DNA of 64,000 nucleotides from Siphonodentalium dalli (GCA_032622095.1 CP136067.1:58817899-58881898); one strand, 5' to 3'; numbered from the stretch's first letter, positions 38,601 to 44,651 are shown. Program-made: numbers and translations. Notes: a model not told the origin generated them from the letters alone.

Positions 38601-40445
38601 CCTGAATAAATATATATGTTATTCCCCCCATGCAGCCCTCTAAATTCAGATTGTTTGGCTTCGGCAATCCGCTACGGCAACAGTATGCCATGCCCCAGTT
38701 TGCTTCAGCAAATTGCTTCGGCAATGCTGATTGCCGTAGCCAATTATGAAGGCTGCCCCATGACACATGCGTCGCTTGACAAATGGAAATGTGGTCAAGA
38801 CAAATTTGACAATGAGGTTCAGTCTTTTAGCAAAGTCCAAACACATGTGACGTAGTACATAACTTTTGGAATTCGGCCAAGCAAGGACACCATGTATTGT
38901 TGGGTGGGTTTGAAGCCCTAATTCTATATAATTGGTTTTAACCAATCGCAGTGAGTGGTTTCTTCTAGACGAGAAGAGGGCGGTATCTTCGCCCATTTAT
39001 TATTTTGATTGATGATACATGTGTATACGCTTTTGATTGGCTGGCACACATTGATAGCCGACAATATTACGATTATTTTAGTTTAGACGATATTACTGAC
39101 GATATTGAAATTTTAACCGGGTATGGTCGATTAATCGGGAAACCGCCCAGCACTAATTGATACTACAATAATTGTGATTTTAATAACTAAGATGAAAAAC
39201 CTCTAATGATTGGGGCATCTCCGGAAGAGGATTGTTGATATAATGTTCCGGTTCATCAACGCTCTTGGCGACAAGGTCAACGAGAAGTAGTTCCTGCTTG
39301 TATTCAATGTGTGGTATACAGAACTATATATTCATTGCCTGTGATTTCATTCAATATATGTTCCACACATCAGCCGGTGTGGAATAGTGTATCAATAATT
39401 GAATAGCTTTCTTCTCACAACAGATTGACAAATAGTGACTGAAGTCTGAACATGAATTTCTTTCAAAATGGGACCAACTAGATCTGCCCTAAAATAGTGC
39501 AGTTAGAAAACCATGGTCATGAGATCTAGTCTAACCATCGGCTGGCTAATTTGAATTTTAGAACAAGCCAATTTATTTGAACTTCTCGTAATTTGCGAAG
39601 GCTATGGCTCCATATACAGCATCGTATATATAGCCCTGGCACTTAAATCTATGACATGACATCATTCCTCATATTAAGTTGATGACGTTAGACACAAGAA
39701 AACACTTCTATCATTATAATCCCAAAATTTCTCTAGACAGCTGGTTGAGGCCTTCAAATATAAAGTGAATAAATATTGAATTTGATTTTCTTTAATATCC
39801 ACTTTATTTGAGCTGATTATTAAATTCCAAACTCAATAGCATAAGACCTAGCTACCCCTAATGAGCATGCACCTGGTTATCTAATTAACTGTAGTGTGAA
39901 TATAAACTAAAATAAGGCAACGGAATTAACTGAGAGTGTCACGCCATTGCAACCAAATAACAAGAGCATTGCTAGGGTGTGGAAAAATAGGTGTGGTAAG
40001 TCCAACAAAGAGCCATAACACTCGTGAAAATTGGAGGGCGAACCTAAATTCGAACTAGACATATAGTTGCTTCGATCTGCAAAAGAAGAATGAACATGAA
40101 TAATGAGGCCTTCATTAAGAAATCGTATATCTATATGTAGGCCCTGCCATTCTAATCAAGAAGATATTGCGATCAATCTGGTCAGCCTGGGTAGTAACAA
40201 AATTAAGGCATCTGTGTATTAAATATATCAATCAATCACAATAATTTGTTTATAAACCAAAAAGACGTCTCTCCTCCACAGCCTACCTGTCGGAACTCAT
40301 CGATATCAATTCTCTCATCCTTTATTTTTGTATCGTACTGGACGACCAGGTTCCTGACTTTGTACGCTGGCAGATTGATCCCACATAGTTTGAGCGCCTC
40401 TCCAAGTTCTGATATATTAATGAAACCATTTCCATCCAAATCAAT
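5475..40445 (-). CDS. PLS3: Plastin/fimbrin, actin-bundling protein (multi-exon gene, 5' end missing)
   Basis: Spliced gene read on the minus strand; exons are listed separately. Joined through any one of three alternative exons it gives 605 codons without a stop, against about 630 residues in vertebrate plastins, so roughly 20-30 N-terminal residues are missing. Order seen: EF-hand 1 (loop [12 protein letters not shown]), a weak EF-hand 2, a linker, then four CH domains at about residues 95-210, 240-350, 370-478 and 490-600. Each CH domain ends in its signature helix ([40 protein letters not shown]). Known role of the family: Ca2+-regulated cross-linking of F-actin into tight parallel bundles in the cytosol (microvilli, filopodia, cell cortex). 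The symbol is used loosely; an invertebrate plastin is co-orthologous to vertebrate PLS1, LCP1 and PLS3. All splice sites are GT/AG and the frame is intact, so the gene looks functional. The first coding exon, 5'UTR and promoter were not identified. Confidence 0.95.
6031..6310. repeat. Repeat mosaic: G-type fragment plus F-type module
   Basis: At 6031-6070 there is a match to the left end of the G repeats (GCATACCCCCACTTTGGCAA). At 6200-6310 lies an F-type end (AAATTCACCCTCTGGGAACC then CTATGGGAGACCTAGG), which continues like the copy at 22,850. Confidence 0.55.
6355..6480. repeat. F repeat: inverted GAGGTCCC...GGGGACCTC module
   Basis: AATGAGGTCCCAAGAGGGTG is opposed by CACCCTTTGGGGACCTCATT, forming a hairpin-capable inverted repeat. 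Related copies lie at 16.6, 22.8 and 23.6 kb, and three of the copies share a preceding GATACTT(T)C...AGATGAG segment. Confidence 0.7.
6741..6884 (-). CDS. Plastin exon: CH4, first part
   Basis: 144 bp, phase 0 both ends, 48 codons. [20 protein letters not shown], then [20 protein letters not shown] and VSEGSSEE. Vertebrate equivalent LREAKK...VLDLIDAIQPGSINYD. Acceptor TTAACAG, donor GTACAT. Confidence 0.94.
6931..7214. repeat. 57-bp minisatellite, 5 units
   Basis: Five nearly identical 57-bp units containing CATCGGACAGAGAGCAGCGA and TATCCTAGGT. Because 57 is a multiple of three, all units translate alike on the minus strand; this is not evidence of a protein. It lies in a plastin intron, 46 bp from an exon border. 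Confidence 0.95.
7238..7857. repeat. 27-bp minisatellite, about 23 units
   Basis: Repeated ACCCCAATACAAAACAGG plus TCTGTTTAT, 27 bp per unit, with a few one-base indels and substitutions (near 7541, 7569, 7650, 7716). The period, a multiple of three, keeps several frames open, giving the false 93-208-codon ORFs. It is in the same plastin intron as the 57-bp array. Confidence 0.97.
8044..8251. mobile_element. TTAA-flanked MITE, family A, copy 1
   Basis: TTAAAACTTTCATGACTGGA to CCAGTCATTGAAGGGTTAA. One complete internal hairpin (CAATGCATTCTCTTATATAT...AGAGAATG) survives; the second is partly deleted. Confidence 0.85.
8347..8820. mobile_element. Family B MITE interrupted by a family A MITE
   Basis: The left part runs from CTTGCTAAATACTCATTGAC through the inverted pair GGATAATAAGTTCAA/TTGAACTTATTATC. 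The right part resumes at CATCCCTTCAAATGAATAAT and ends AATAAAGGATTAA. The break sits exactly at a TTAA occupied by the A element. The outer left terminus is degenerate. Confidence 0.85.
8525..8737. mobile_element. Family A MITE, copy 2 (nested in family B)
   Basis: TTAACCATTTCATGACGGGA to CCAGTCATGGAAGGGTTAA, with TTAA duplicated on both sides of the split B element. One hairpin is intact (8632-8693); the other is eroded. Confidence 0.88.
8828..9075. mobile_element. Family B MITE, copy 3
   Basis: AACCCTTTATATACTAAATA to GAGAATCC...ATGGGTTAA, with the internal GAACATTTCC half-palindrome retained. The left TTAA is mutated to TATAA. Confidence 0.8.
9144..9253 (-). CDS. Plastin exon: CH3 last helix and CH4 start
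   Basis: 110 bp, phase 1 in and 0 out. (A)[20 protein letters not shown], then [16 protein letters not shown]. Acceptor GTTTACAG, donor GTGTGT. A donor one base upstream would break the frame into the next exon, which sets the border at AGG|GTGTGT. Confidence 0.93.
9254..9844. other. Plastin intron, nothing else seen
   Basis: AT-rich intron between the two CH3 exons, without a recognisable element. Confidence 0.5.
9845..9946 (-). CDS. Plastin exon: CH3, second part
   Basis: 102 bp, phase 1 in and 1 out. [20 protein letters not shown], then [14 protein letters not shown]. Vertebrate equivalent [20 protein letters not shown]. Acceptor TTTTCCAG, donor GTAAGT. Confidence 0.95.
10015..12460. other. 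Unexplained CpG-richer block inside a plastin intron
   Basis: Compared with the flanks this block has more CG dinucleotides and fewer poly-A/T runs. It contains a ~75-bp direct duplication at about 10,365-10,505 (with AATAAATCGCGGAAATATCT and AATCACGTGAGTGCAA) and two ~120-bp units carrying AATAAAGAGCGT between 11,395 and 11,580. No ORF, TIR or LTR pair was found. It may be a degenerate transposon insertion; no function is claimed. Confidence 0.5.
12802..13065. mobile_element. Palindromic TTAA-flanked MITE, family P, copy 1
   Basis: Long inverted arms, TTAACCCTTTCAGTGCCAAG to GCTCTAAGAGCA and its mirror, surround a ~36-bp loop (12,914-12,949). TTAA is at both ends. The loop is identical to 13,328-13,363. 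The TTAA target and terminus indicate a piggyBac-type element. Confidence 0.92.
13066..14637. other. Plastin intron with a small direct duplication
   Basis: At 13,339-13,377 the segment GCAACCTGTTTTTCATCA occurs twice in tandem. Nothing gene-like otherwise. Confidence 0.5.
14638..14814 (-). CDS. Plastin exon: CH3, first part
   Basis: 177 bp, phase 1 in and 1 out. (T)[20 protein letters not shown], then [20 protein letters not shown] and WKRV...FEKL(G). The [11 protein letters not shown] motif is a plastin signature. Acceptor CCCACAG, donor GTCAGT. Confidence 0.96.
14874..15135. mobile_element. Family A MITE, copy 3
   Basis: TTAACCCTTCCATGACTGGA to CATGAAAGGGTTAA with both internal hairpins (about 14,924-14,993 and 15,020-15,087), each with CATTCTCTTATATATG-like arms. 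Confidence 0.9.
15166..15434. mobile_element. Family B MITE, copy 4 (inverted orientation)
   Basis: TTAACCATTTCTGTACTAAA at one end and ACTTGTCAATGAGTATTTAG...GGTTTAA at the other, opposite to copies 1-3. Confidence 0.8.
15865..16075 (-). CDS. Plastin exon: CH2 end and CH2-CH3 linker
   Basis: 211 bp, phase 0 in and 1 out. [20 protein letters not shown], then [20 protein letters not shown] and [11 protein letters not shown], ending ETREEK. This is the diagnostic plastin stretch TPKDVV...[13 protein letters not shown]. Acceptor TTTCACAG, donor GTAAGT. Confidence 0.96.
16610..16725. repeat. F repeat copy
   Basis: GATACTTTCCAGAAAAGATG, then CAGAATGAGGTCC and the inverted CTCTGGGGACCTCATTCTG. 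Confidence 0.7.
16767..16841 (-). CDS. Plastin exon: CH2, short middle exon
   Basis: 75 bp, phase 0 both ends, 25 codons [20 protein letters not shown] followed by TSPMQ. The vertebrate counterpart is DSKAYYHLLEQVAPKG. Acceptor TTTCAG, donor GTTTGT. The loop after PRE is shorter than the vertebrate one. Confidence 0.9.
16842..17550. other. Plastin intron, no element recognised
   Basis: No ORF with similarity to anything I recognise, and no repeat structure visible. Confidence 0.45.
17551..18226. repeat. Tandem repeat, ~170-bp units, 'GGATAACTCCACC' type, ending in GACGGACG and a TATACCCC box
   Basis: Units begin GTCGAAAAAGGGGGATAACT near 17,641, 17,817 and 17,984, and each contains CATAATCGCAGGTGCAC and AATGTAGGAATAAA. 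The last unit runs into a GGACGGACGAC microsatellite and CCAGTATACCCCTAAC...GGGGGGTATAAT. The architecture is like the repeats at 1-670 and 21.0 kb. Confidence 0.85.
18592..18856. mobile_element. Family B MITE, copy 5 (inverted orientation)
   Basis: TTAACCATTTCTTTACTAAA to CATTTAGTAAAGAAAGGGTG, with the palindromic GTTCAAATAATAAGTTCAAC core. The right TTAA has decayed to TGAA. Confidence 0.8.
18992..19177 (-). CDS. Plastin exon: CH1-CH2 linker and CH2 start
   Basis: 186 bp, phase 0 both ends, 62 codons. [20 protein letters not shown], then [18 protein letters not shown] and KNFGEDIK, equivalent to the vertebrate SPEELLLRWANYHLENAG segment. Acceptor TTCCAG, donor GTAGGT. Confidence 0.95.
19900..20119 (-). 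CDS. Plastin exon: CH1, second part
   Basis: 220 bp, phase 2 in and 0 out. Encodes [20 protein letters not shown] through [20 protein letters not shown] to [11 protein letters not shown]. This is the core and last helix of CH1, with the actin-binding-site motif region of the family. Acceptor TTCACAG, donor GTATGT. Confidence 0.95.
20120..21009. other. Plastin intron, no element recognised
   Basis: AT-rich, no supported feature. Short ORFs here lack any recognisable motif. Confidence 0.45.
21010..21560. repeat. G repeat, copy 1
   Basis: Left end AAGGTGTGCACTCGAGTGCT then AGCATACCCCCACCGTGGC; internal AAGTCGAAAATGA units; a GACGGACGGA stretch; right end CCAGTATACCCCTCATTTTC then GGGGTTATAATAA. 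Full-length homology with the 54.2-55.6-kb copy shows a dispersed repeat with defined ends but no obvious TIR or poly-A tail. Confidence 0.8.
21740..21945. repeat. GGATGGA-rich repeat end
   Basis: Microsatellite of (GATGGACA)-like units followed by CTATAGCTCCACCATAGACT and CCGGTGTGCTAAAA. This looks like the 3' end of another dispersed invertebrate repeat family. Confidence 0.5.
22045..22359 (-). mobile_element. tRNA-derived SINE with 10-bp target-site duplication
   Basis: On the minus strand the 5' part has an A box (TGGCTCAATCGGC, forward 22,337-22,349) and a B box (GGTTCAAATCC, forward 22,279-22,289). A core region follows and the element ends in (CAAT)n at 22,048-22,066. The direct repeats CTGATGTTGG at 22,035-22,044 and 22,360-22,369 are a perfect TSD. 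It is probably transcribed by RNA polymerase III (family knowledge). Confidence 0.92.
22514..22609 (-). CDS. Plastin exon: CH1, first part
   Basis: 96 bp; one base completes the codon split by the linker exon, then [20 protein letters not shown] to NDGILL and a split Cys codon. Matches the vertebrate CH1 stretch with DPDC, IPMNP and GDGIVLC. Acceptor TTCTAG, donor GTAAGT. Confidence 0.92.
22729..22767. repeat. (GA)n microsatellite
   Basis: Run of GAGAGAGAGAGGGAGAGAGA type, about 39 bp. Confidence 0.9.
22790..22985. repeat. F repeat copy, extended
   Basis: GCAGAATGAGGTCCCCAGAG, CACACCTCATTCTGC, then CATCTGCTATGGGAAACATA, matching the continuation at 6,240-6,310. Confidence 0.65.
23055..23600. 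repeat. 'CCAAGATGGCTGCTGGCAGCC' repeat, two ~265-bp units and terminal GAGCTAAAA
   Basis: Segments at about 23,057 and 23,318 share AAGTTTGGTGA, GGATTTAGTCATG and AAGATGGC(T/C)(G/A)CTGGCAGCCA. The array ends at GCAATAGCTCA...TTTGAGCTAAAAAT, a terminal inverted motif seen in many invertebrate repeats (family knowledge). Confidence 0.7.
23630..23750. repeat. F repeat copy
   Basis: GATACTTTCAAGAGAAGATG, then GAATGATGTCCCCACAGGGT opposed by CCCTCTGGGGACCTCATTC. Confidence 0.7.
24049..24140. repeat. 20-bp tandem repeat
   Basis: About 4.5 units of TGCATTATGTATGTATAGTC. Confidence 0.9.
24472..24735. mobile_element. Family A MITE, copy 4
   Basis: TTAACCCTTCCATGACTGGA to CATGAAAGGGTTTAA, with both hairpins (24,524-24,590 and 24,618-24,684). 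Confidence 0.9.
25253..25589. mobile_element. TTAA-flanked MITE, family D
   Basis: TTAACCTCTTCACTGCTAAA to (minus strand) TTAACCTCTTCGCTGCTATG; TTAA at both ends. It contains the palindrome GGTCCGTAGTACCTACGGAC(C) and repeated GACGT motifs. The termini are diverged from, but of the same style as, families A, B, C and P. Confidence 0.85.
25590..26251. other. Plastin intron, no element recognised
   Basis: No supported feature. Confidence 0.45.
26252..26494. mobile_element. Family B MITE, copy 6
   Basis: AACCCTCTCCTTACTAAATA to CATTTAGTAAATAAAGGGTT, with the GAACATATTATCTAAGCATT half-palindrome. The left TTAA is mutated. Confidence 0.8.
26758..26924. mobile_element. Family T MITE, copy 3
   Basis: TACAGTAATGCCCAAAGTAA to TACTTTGGGCATTACTGTA, with TA dinucleotides at both ends. 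One arm is internally deleted. It lies 41 bp downstream (in gene direction) of the 27.0-kb plastin exon. Confidence 0.88.
26965..27134 (-). CDS. Plastin alternative linker exon, copy c
   Basis: 170 bp with the same phases and borders as copies a and b. Begins [12 protein letters not shown] and ends [11 protein letters not shown]; acceptor TCTTCAG, donor GTAAAA. Its linker and CH1 start ([20 protein letters not shown]) look most like the canonical plastin sequence (human: SYSEEEKYAFVNWIN), so this is probably the ancestral form. About 28 of 56 residues match copy b by eye. It is separated from copy b by a 9.3-kb intron packed with transposons. Confidence 0.9.
27135..28034. other. Plastin intron, no element recognised
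   Basis: No supported feature; short chance ORFs only. Confidence 0.45.
28035..28223. mobile_element. Family T MITE, copy 4
   Basis: TATAGTAATGCCCTAAATAA to GGGCATTACTGTA. The centre has the ATTCATCGATGAATGGC segment duplicated. Confidence 0.88.
28216..28325. repeat. ~36-bp tandem repeat built from a MITE end
   Basis: Three units with ACTGTATAAGGGAG and GGACAGTACCACTAATT. The first unit includes the terminal TACTGTA of the adjoining family T element, so the MITE terminus has been amplified together with its flank. Confidence 0.85.
28617..28886. mobile_element. Family A MITE, copy 5
   Basis: TTAACCCTTTCATGATGGGA to GTGATGAAGGGTTATTAA, in the opposite orientation to copies 1-4, with both hairpins present and partly eroded. 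Confidence 0.85.
29557..30608. mobile_element. DNA transposon, TIR CAGGGTTTCCGCTA, TSD CATTACT
   Basis: Begins CAGGGTTTCCGCTA and ends TAGCGGAAACCCTG. The 7-bp sequence CATTACT directly flanks both ends (29,550-29,556 and 30,609-30,615). No transposase ORF, so it is non-autonomous. hAT-like termini, but hAT elements normally make 8-bp TSDs, so the superfamily is left open. Confidence 0.9.
31676..32514. mobile_element. DNA transposon, TIR CAGGGTTTCCGCTA, TSD GTATAGG (nested)
   Basis: Same family as 29,557-30,608: begins CAGGGTTTCCGCTAGGGG and ends ATAGCGGAAACCCTG. The perfect 7-bp TSD GTATAGG lies at 31,669-31,675 and 32,515-32,521. It is inserted into the CAC...GTG element. Confidence 0.92.
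32708..34674. mobile_element. hAT-like element, TIR CAGRGACGTGGC, 8-bp TSD (nested)
   Basis: Left end CAGAGACGTGGCGACAGGGG, right end (minus strand) CAGGGACGTGGCTAGAGGGT. The flanking octamers CTCTCGAC and CTCTTGAC differ at one base, as expected for an old 8-bp hAT TSD. The interior has diverged repeats with GGAAATTTCCAAC and CGGGCCGAAC(CA) (33,711-34,330) and a poly-G run at 34,543-34,563. No transposase recognised. Confidence 0.85.
32950..33709. mobile_element. hAT-like MITE, TIR CAGGGTTCGCGCTG, TSD GCCATCAG (nested in nested)
   Basis: Begins CAGGGTTCGCGCTGGCCCAA and ends GCAGCGCGAACCCTG. The perfect 8-bp TSD GCCATCAG lies at 32,942-32,949 and 33,710-33,717. The interrupted target reads TGGCCATCAGTTAGAAATG, matching the uninterrupted paralogous stretch TGGTCATCAGTTGGAAAATT at about 34,153. 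Confidence 0.95.
35665..35800. repeat. K repeat, copy 1
   Basis: AATATAAGAAACAAAACATG through TTTGTTCGGAAATCTTC to CCTCTTACCAAATTATGTAT. Homologous to 60,170-60,415. The CAC...GTG element sits at its left edge. Confidence 0.75.
35801..36393. other. Plastin intron, no element recognised
   Basis: No supported feature. Confidence 0.45.
36394..36563 (-). CDS. Plastin alternative linker exon, copy b
   Basis: 170 bp with the same phases and borders as copy a. Begins [12 protein letters not shown] and ends [10 protein letters not shown]; acceptor TTTAG, donor GTAAG. No stop codon or frameshift, so it is conserved as an exon rather than decaying. It lies 1.24 kb downstream of copy a and is closer to it than to copy c, which suggests a more recent a/b duplication (inference). 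Confidence 0.9.
36722..36982. mobile_element. Possible old TTAA-type element
   Basis: TTAACACTTTGATAACAGGA at one end and CGGTTATCAAAGGGTCAG at the other form diverged inverted termini; inside is CTACTCATCAGCGAGTAGTC. The right TTAA is lost. Resembles family B. Confidence 0.45.
36983..37802. other. Plastin intron, nothing recognised
   Basis: No supported feature between the possible old element and the copy-a exon. Confidence 0.45.
37803..37972 (-). CDS. Plastin alternative linker exon, copy a
   Basis: 170 bp, phase 0 in and phase 2 out, 56 full codons plus two bases. Begins [12 protein letters not shown] and ends [10 protein letters not shown]. Acceptor TATAG, donor GTAAG. It encodes the end of EF-hand 2, the headpiece-to-CH1 linker (with the [13 protein letters not shown] stretch) and the first helix of CH1. 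It follows the EF-hand exon in phase and joins the 22.6-kb exon in phase. By eye about 32 of 56 residues match copy b. Confidence 0.9.
38105..38215. repeat. ~52-bp direct duplication
   Basis: AACATTTCAGTGAAGCAGT followed by CTTTTATTTGGGCT occurs twice in tandem. Confidence 0.85.
38216..40286. other. Plastin intron, nothing gene-like
   Basis: Includes a segment with repeated TTCGGCAA/GCTTCGGCAAT motifs (38,655-38,740) that may be a transposon fragment; no ends were found. Confidence 0.4.
40287..40445 (-). CDS. Plastin exon: EF-hand pair
   Basis: 159 bp, phase 0 at both ends, 53 codons from IDLDGNGF to DEFRQ. Acceptor TTTTCAG at 40446-40452, donor GT at 40286-40285. The first EF loop is canonical (D1, D3, N5, S11, E12). 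The second, ending DERIDIDEF, lacks acidic residues at loop positions 1 and 3, so it probably binds Ca2+ weakly or not at all. The exon begins inside EF-hand 1, so a preceding exon must supply the start codon and the entering helix. Confidence 0.93.
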
Positions 40446-41268
40446 CTGAAAACAAAAAGAATAGTTCATATAATAACAGGTCCCATATTGAACATTCAAA
40501 ATTATTATCATTCTCTGATATAAAGGTAATTGGAAATAAAATTTCATAACTCAGTTATCTGGGATAATAGTTTTTTATGACAATGATTTTAGGCCTCAAA
40601 CTATCAAGTTTAGAAGTATATAAATGATAACGAGTTCTTGAAACATCTCCAAAGCTTTTGGCCCAAGGCCTTCATCTTGGAATTTAATTCACCATAAAAT
40701 TTACATTCTTGCTGCTTCTTTATATGGTATTGAAGCAGCTGCAAGAGTGAAACATTTATGGTGAATTAAATTAAATTAAATTCCACTGATGAAGCACATT
40801 ATCATCTATATTCTTGTAACCTACAGTCCCTGAATCAGGACTACCAAATTACCTATCAATTTTACAGTAATCCCCTTCGATAAGAGAAACATTACCCCTT
40901 TTCCTCATTCCATTTCTTGTATGAAAATCGGCTGCAAATTATAAGAAATATAACCTGTATTATGCAAGGTATATTGACAAGTTTGTTTGAAAATTTTCTA
41001 CGTAGGTACATGTAGATATATGTCTTGACTAATAGTGTACCTATTATGAATCCAATTGACCCTTTAAATACTAAAAGGTAGTATAATTTCGCAAAATTAT
41101 ATTAAGCATGTAGTTTGGCATCAGACAGATTTGTGTCATTACAAAATGAGTCACTAATTTCTTAAAGTATCACTGAGCATTGCGATGCGGCAAACGACAT
41201 TTCCCTCGGTGGACAGAGATTGTCGCTAGATGCATGCATTTAAGCAAAAGCAAAAGTAGTTGTAATTA
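40446..41268. other. Plastin 5' intron or upstream flank, first exon not located
   Basis: A short coding exon ending just before the first EF loop must exist upstream. I scanned for a start codon followed by an in-phase donor and found no convincing candidate here or further up. Confidence 0.4.
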
Positions 41269-42547
41269 GGCCTAAAAAAAAAATACATTTGTTTCCGCTA
41301 ACGAGCTGAACAAAATTAGGGTAGGTAGGTAGGCTTTTTTTTTTTCAGTATCTTTAAAAATAACTGTATAATACTTGTCAATAACCCAAACTATGCACTT
41401 CTTAGCCCCAATCAGGTTAACCCAAATGACAGAGGAACTAAAAACTCCAATTCAATCTTACATATGCTTCAATATTTACATATATACTAGTCTATATACA
41501 AATATAGTCTTTGATAATCCTAATATTTCCCATATGGTCTGGCGACAACTGGAGTCAGTCCAGCACCACTGCACTGTCACATATTGGAGTGACCGTCTTG
41601 TACCGATCTCTTAATGATGGCTTCGCAACCCCACCTTCTCCTCCGCATTCGGTGAAGGATCTAGGTATTTTTTGGGGACACCTGTTTTTGGGCAATGATA
41701 TGCCAAAGACATAACCTGAAGGCCTGTGCGGAGGAAGGTTTGGGAGGGGTGACCCCCTGCTGATGGTGGGGGTTCTCCCCGTGGAAATTGTTTGAAAATC
41801 CATTGCATTTAGAGCTAATCTAGGGCACTTTGAGTCTGTATTTTGAATTTTACTGAGAGGTCAATTTGATCAAGTTTCTCAAGCATAACTTTGGAAATTT
41901 TTTATATATGTATGGATTGGAAATGCTTATAACTTATTGTCAGATATCTTTTGGTTCAATGGATTATGCTTATCCTGCTTGAAATGAGACTTACCATTAT
42001 CACTCTAATTCATATAATAGGCTATTTTATAAAATTCAAGTGAGACACATACAGTAGTACAGAAACAATGTCTATTTAGTTAGTATTTACTATTTATAGT
42101 ACTAATCTCTATGTTAATTTTTCATTTGGTATTATGAGATCCCACCTGATAACCAGGTTGATTCGATCAAATTGTTAATGTTCCTGTACTGTATTTGATT
42201 GAAATACTGAAGTCTGAAGGCTGAATCATAACAAACCTGAACTGAAACTATTTGAAGTTTTCACAGATGAAAGCTAGATAAAGCCAAACATACTTTACAG
42301 TATGATTCCAACTGTTAAACTTAAATCTTTTTGTAAACTAAAATTTCTTATGTCAATATATATAAATGTTTTGCATCTTGTTATGATATGAATTAGGACC
42401 TAAATTGAAGAAAAAAAATTTTAATTTTTTTTTAATTTTTTTTTTGGTCCAATTTTTTTTTTTGCAATGGCAATAAAAAGTTTAGGGTCGGGGGTTTAAA
42501 ATAGGGTCGGTCGGGTTAGCGGAAACAAACGTCTTTTTTTTTACGCC
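41269..42547. mobile_element. PIF/Harbinger-like element, ~33-bp TIR, TSD TTA
   Basis: Left end GGCCTAAAAAAAAAATACAT then TTGTTTCCGCTAAC; right end on the minus strand GGCGTAAAAAAAAAGACGTT then TGTTTCCGCTAAC. TTA flanks both ends (41,266-41,268 and 42,548-42,550). GGC-type termini with a TWA target duplication are typical of PIF/Harbinger. No transposase ORF; 1,279 bp. Confidence 0.85.
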
Positions 42548-43106
42548 TTATACAGCACTATAACAATCTTTTTAGGACCATGCTCATATCAAGCTACTGC
42601 TATCCTCAAAGTAAGTGACTTGAATGACTGCGTTATTACCGGCAGTATGCCGCATTCACAGCGGTAACGAGACGGTCAATGTGGTGGAGTTAAGGTACCA
42701 TGCGGTTATGATACTGAAGTCTATTAGCGGGTCGTCACAGGATAACTTGAAAAAATAGTATGTCCGTGAGGATCTCATTATATGTTACACAGATATAAGG
42801 ATAATCACGGCACTTGATGTTCATGCCTGCATGCGTAATGCCAACCAATGCGGCCTGACACCAGGCATGAGTGGGGTCTACAATTTGACAGCTGAAACAA
42901 TGTCAGCAATTCAAAGTGCATAAAGTTCACATCATGCTACATTATGGGGTCAGCGCTGGAAGATTACAATGAAGACTAATCATGTCGCATTCACAAAAAG
43001 TTCACATGATTATTTAGTAAGTGTTTACTGTTGTAATTCTGACATTTCTGTTTGAAATTTGGCTTTTAATTGCTTTAAATCCCAGATGCATCGCAGTTTT
43101 GAAGCT

Positions 43107-43221
43107 GGTAAACTTAACGCAGTATTGGTGGTAAACTTAATGCAGTATTGGTGGTAAACTTAACGCAGTATTGGTGGTAAACTTAACGCAGTATTGGTGG
43201 TAAACTTAACGCAGTATTGGT
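43107..43221. repeat. 23-bp tandem repeat, 5 units
   Basis: GGTAAACTTAACGCAGTATT plus GGT, with one C-to-T change in the second unit. Confidence 0.93.
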
Positions 43222-43953
43222 CGTTTATACAGCGGTATGTGACTGCAGTATTACTGGGGTGACACCATATAACAATCTAACAATGCTATTCTAGCAAATA
43301 AATGAAAATGTTCTTTTCACCCCCACCTGTGTGCCCCCTCCCCTGGTGTTGAGGGAAAGAGGGGAAGTGTCAGCCACCCTGCCCCAGTGCTTCTCAGCAA
43401 AGAGAAAGTTAATACAGGATATGTGTAATCATGAATGTAAGATCATGCACAATAAAATCTCTATCTGGACAGATCAGTTTCGCTTGCTGAACCAAATGAC
43501 AGAAAGGAGCTTTCCATAAATACTCTATACAACACAAGCTTGGAAGCTATTCAAATATGTTTATAACAATGCAGAGAACAGGTTTAACAGGGAGAGGTAC
43601 TGTAACATGTCTGAATACAGGGTAGGAGTAAGGTCGTATTTGTTGAACAATAGAGTATTAACTGCGCTCAAGAGACCTTATTCTGGGCTATTAGCCAGTG
43701 CATATGTCAAAATGTTCATGACTGTCACGTTATGTAACTACTTAAGTGGGAAATAAGGTGGTGATTACTGGAACATGTATAAATTAAGGTAACACCTGGT
43801 GGAGACAATATTCTCAGACATTCCTTTGGGTGATATTTGTTATTTGTGTATTTGTTAAAGTCCATGGGTACTGAATTACATAATGATAGAACCATAAATG
43901 ATCATATTTTTACACCTACTTAATAAGGATGTTGTAATCTGAAGAAAACTGTC
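43222..43953. other. No gene recognised
   Basis: The 62-codon forward ORF here has no recognisable motif and no support. Confidence 0.4.
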
Positions 43954-44204
43954 TTAACCCTATCTACATGTATACTAAATGGATTCTCCCATTCAGTGAT
44001 ACAGATATACAATTGAATGGTCTATTATTCACCTGGAGGGATGTTTAGGTTAATTTGCAGATGACAATACAACAAAAAGATAATACAAGTGCTGAAGGAG
44101 TCCTATTAATTGGTGGGAAATGTGCTATTTTGTTGAACTTAATATCTGAAAATTTCCAAAAGGAATTACTTATCAATGTTTATTTTGTAAAGAAAAGGGG
44201 TTAC
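43954..44204. mobile_element. Family B MITE, copy 7 (inverted orientation)
   Basis: TTAACCCTATCTACATGTAT, TGGATTCTCCCATTCAGTGA, to TTATTTTGTAAAGAAAAGGG. The right TTAA reads TTAC. Confidence 0.8.
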
Positions 44205-44651
44205 AGTTGCATGAACAACATGTTTGTCCAATTGTCCAATGTTTGCACACATTAACGAGAACCAAGTGTCAACCGGTATATGTGGAGCACTGTATCCAAC
44301 ATACCCGCACATCTACCCGCACTGAACTGCAGTGACTGGCAGCAAAATATACCCACACAACTACCCACACACACTAACGGGAAAATATACCCGCAATATA
44401 CCTGCAAACCCCATGACCTCTTCTTGGTCCATACATGTAACCCACTGACCTCTACCCATTGACCAATCAAATCCACGCTCAATCAACCATAGTTATAAAA
44501 GGACAGGCAAAATCCACATCTGCCCACGCCATCCTGGTCCTGACCAACAGTTATCGAAAGCGCTGGACCATTTTTTAATATGGATAATCAAGATGGTGGT
44601 TAGAAAAGTTAGATAAGAAAAGAGTGTGCTCAATATTGTCTATGGTTTCTT

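Noticed and set aside
38600-38860. Transposon suggested by repeated TTCGGCAA motifs
   Set aside because: No terminal repeats or target duplication could be identified.
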